Source of the DNA: Chitinophagaceae bacterium
GTDB lineage: Bacteria; Bacteroidota; Bacteroidia; Chitinophagales; Chitinophagaceae
Length of the DNA: 6,570 nt
Reading direction: 5' to 3'
Assembly: GCA_947463755.1 (NCBI GenBank)
Contig: CANHUK010000089.1
Location: forward strand, 1-6,570
Under the pieces are notes generated by a model, which saw only the letters and a list, made by a program, of their open reading frames with translations, was not told the origin of the DNA and did no database searches. The translations under genes were made by a program, and so were the position numbers. The first letter of the stretch is position 1. Every line of letters starts with the position of its first letter. Of the stretch, positions 5,378 to 6,570 are shown one piece after another.

Positions 5378-6570
5378 ATGGCCAATCGCCTCAAGACAAG
5401 CAAGGGCAAGCAGAAAGCGGAACAGGAAGAACTCAGGCCTGAAAAGGAACCTGAGGTCAGCCTGCAGGAAGTCGTGCGGGACGACCGCACCTATAAGATC
5501 ATCGGCGCCGTGCTGATGATGTTCTCCGTATTCCTGTTCGTCGCCTTCGTGAGCTATCTGTTCACCTGGCAGGAGGATATGGATGTGATCCGTGATAACG
5601 GAACATCGATCCTGCGGCCCAACTCCCTGAAGATCGCCAACATGCTGGGTACCTTTGGGGCCTTCATCTCCTATCTGTTCATCTTTCAGGGCTTTGGACT
5701 GGCTTCGCTGTTTTTTTGCCAGCTGCTCTTCGTGGGGGGCGCCAACATGCTTTTCGGGCAGCGCATCTTTCATGTCCGCCGGCATTTATTCACCGCCATT
5801 CCGGCCTTGTTCATCATCAGTATTTCATTGGCCTTCCTGACCGGGGGCGCTGAATTCCCCTGGGGAGGCACCCTCGGCCAGGGCATGTCCGACTGGATGA
5901 CCGGATTCATGGGCGCCCTTGGTACGGCGATGGCACTCGGGGTTGCCGGTCTGTCGCTGATCATCTGGCGTTTCAATCCCGTCTTCCGCGTGCCCAGGAT
6001 GCCGACCCGTTCAGCCGCCCGGCCGGCACCCGATACGGAGATCTCGGAAGTCCCTGTTCCTGTCACTCCGGCAGATCCGGAACCCGTGAATGAACCCCGG
6101 CCGGACAAGGCCAAAGGCAATCGCATGCGGGGCGTTGGCGGGTCGCAGGTCCCCCTGACCATACGAGATGAGGCTTCCCATACCGACAGTGATGCGGAGA
6201 TCACCCTCTACGAAGAGACACCTGCCCGGGTGCCTGATCGGCAGGATCCCCCCTGGCAGCCTGCCCCACCACCGGTATCCCCGGTGCCGCCTGCACCGGT
6301 ATCCCGGCCGCCCATCGAGACAGAACGGCCACCCGCACCATCAGCAGACCTGCCCCTGCAGATCAAGCCGGTACCCCAGGCCGATCCGAAGGCGGAGGGC
6401 CGCGAAAGAGTGGAAAATCTTCCACCCTATGATCCGGTGCTGGACCTTAAGGATTATCGCTATCCTTCCCTGGACCTGCTCGAAACATACGCCGGAGAGA
6501 AGATCGTCATGGACCAATCCGAGTTGGAAGCCAATAAGGACCAGATCATCCGGACCCTTGAGAACTATGA
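5378..6570 (+). CDS. ftsK: DNA translocase FtsK, N-terminal 397 residues, cut by the window edge
   Basis: Membrane-anchored, septum-located DNA pump that moves chromosome ends across the closing division site and supports dimer resolution. Only the N-terminal half is present. There is a charged cytoplasmic start (1-38, rich in Lys/Glu), then hydrophobic segments near 41-63, 86-104, 108-126, 137-155 and 176-197, forming the 4-5 helix membrane anchor. A Pro-rich, low-complexity linker (about 205-345) follows, with APPPVSPVPPAPVSRPP near 296-312. The start of the pre-motor alpha domain is marked by NLPPYDPVLDL (347-357), YPSLDLLETY (362-371) and ELEANKDQIIRTLENY (382-397), a pattern familiar from Bacteroidota FtsK. 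The Walker A/B motor and gamma domains lie beyond the window (full length expected about 800-900 residues). The ATG at 5378 follows a perfect -7 promoter box; no Shine-Dalgarno sequence is seen. No frameshift is seen. The call rests on architecture and the pre-motor motif, since the ATPase itself is not visible. Confidence 0.9.
   Translation, partial: MANRLKTSKGKQKAEQEELRPEKEPEVSLQEVVRDDRTYKIIGAVLMMFSVFLFVAFVSYLFTWQEDMDVIRDNGTSILRPNSLKIANMLGTFGAFISYLFIFQGFGLASLFFCQLLFVGGANMLFGQRIFHVRRHLFTAIPALFIISISLAFLTGGAEFPWGGTLGQGMSDWMTGFMGALGTAMALGVAGLSLIIWRFNPVFRVPRMPTRSAARPAPDTEISEVPVPVTPADPEPVNEPRPDKAKGNRMRGVGGSQVPLTIRDEASHTDSDAEITLYEETPARVPDRQDPPWQPAPPPVSPVPPAPVSRPPIETERPPAPSADLPLQIKPVPQADPKAEGRERVENLPPYDPVLDLKDYRYPSLDLLETYAGEKIVMDQSELEANKDQIIRTLENY

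Noticed and set aside
5354..6204. Two leftward open frames of about 143 codons (5354-5785 and 5770-6204)
   Set aside because: Both are antisense to ftsK, in its membrane-anchor and linker regions, and show no recognisable domain.
1..6570. A novel defence, mobile or biosynthetic system
   Set aside because: All seven genes fall in known families, six of them common housekeeping or conserved genes. No repeats, transposase, integrase, toxin-antitoxin pair or foreign-looking base composition was seen.

Overview
The window looks like an ordinary housekeeping stretch of a chromosome from the phylum Bacteroidota, at moderately high GC for that phylum. Three observations support this. Two genes are preceded by a perfect Bacteroidota-type -7 element (TAnnTTTG, here TATCTTTG). 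None of the seven genes has a recognisable AGGAGG-like ribosome binding site. The FtsK N-terminus carries the LPPYDP / YPSLDLL pre-motor signature that I associate with Bacteroidota FtsK. The exact family cannot be fixed from the sequence.

Layout. Two genes point left. glmS (glucosamine-6-phosphate synthase) runs off the left edge after 369 codons, and mgtE (a complete magnesium channel) lies 96 bases upstream of it. A 56-base divergent intergenic region separates mgtE from the rightward genes. These are a 133-residue stand-alone SET-domain protein, gcdH (glutaryl-CoA dehydrogenase), aroK (shikimate kinase), a DUF423 four-helix membrane protein overlapping the end of aroK by 8 bases, and the first 397 codons of ftsK, which runs off the right edge.

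Transcription. gcdH, aroK and the DUF423 gene probably form one unit starting at the promoter just before gcdH (gaps of 37 and -8 bases). ftsK has its own promoter with the same 13-base core. mgtE has a weaker promoter candidate in the divergent region. glmS may be read through from mgtE or from a weak local promoter; a small perfect hairpin sits in its leader.

Functions. The genes do not form one pathway. They cover amino-sugar precursor supply for the cell envelope (GlmS), Mg2+ homeostasis (MgtE), lysine/tryptophan degradation (GcdH), aromatic amino acid synthesis (AroK) and chromosome segregation at division (FtsK). The SET protein and the DUF423 protein are the least understood. I found no mobile element, CRISPR array, tRNA, rRNA or phage gene, and no evidence of a new multi-gene system. 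No stretch of more than 300 bases lacks a gene; the longest gap is 96 bases.
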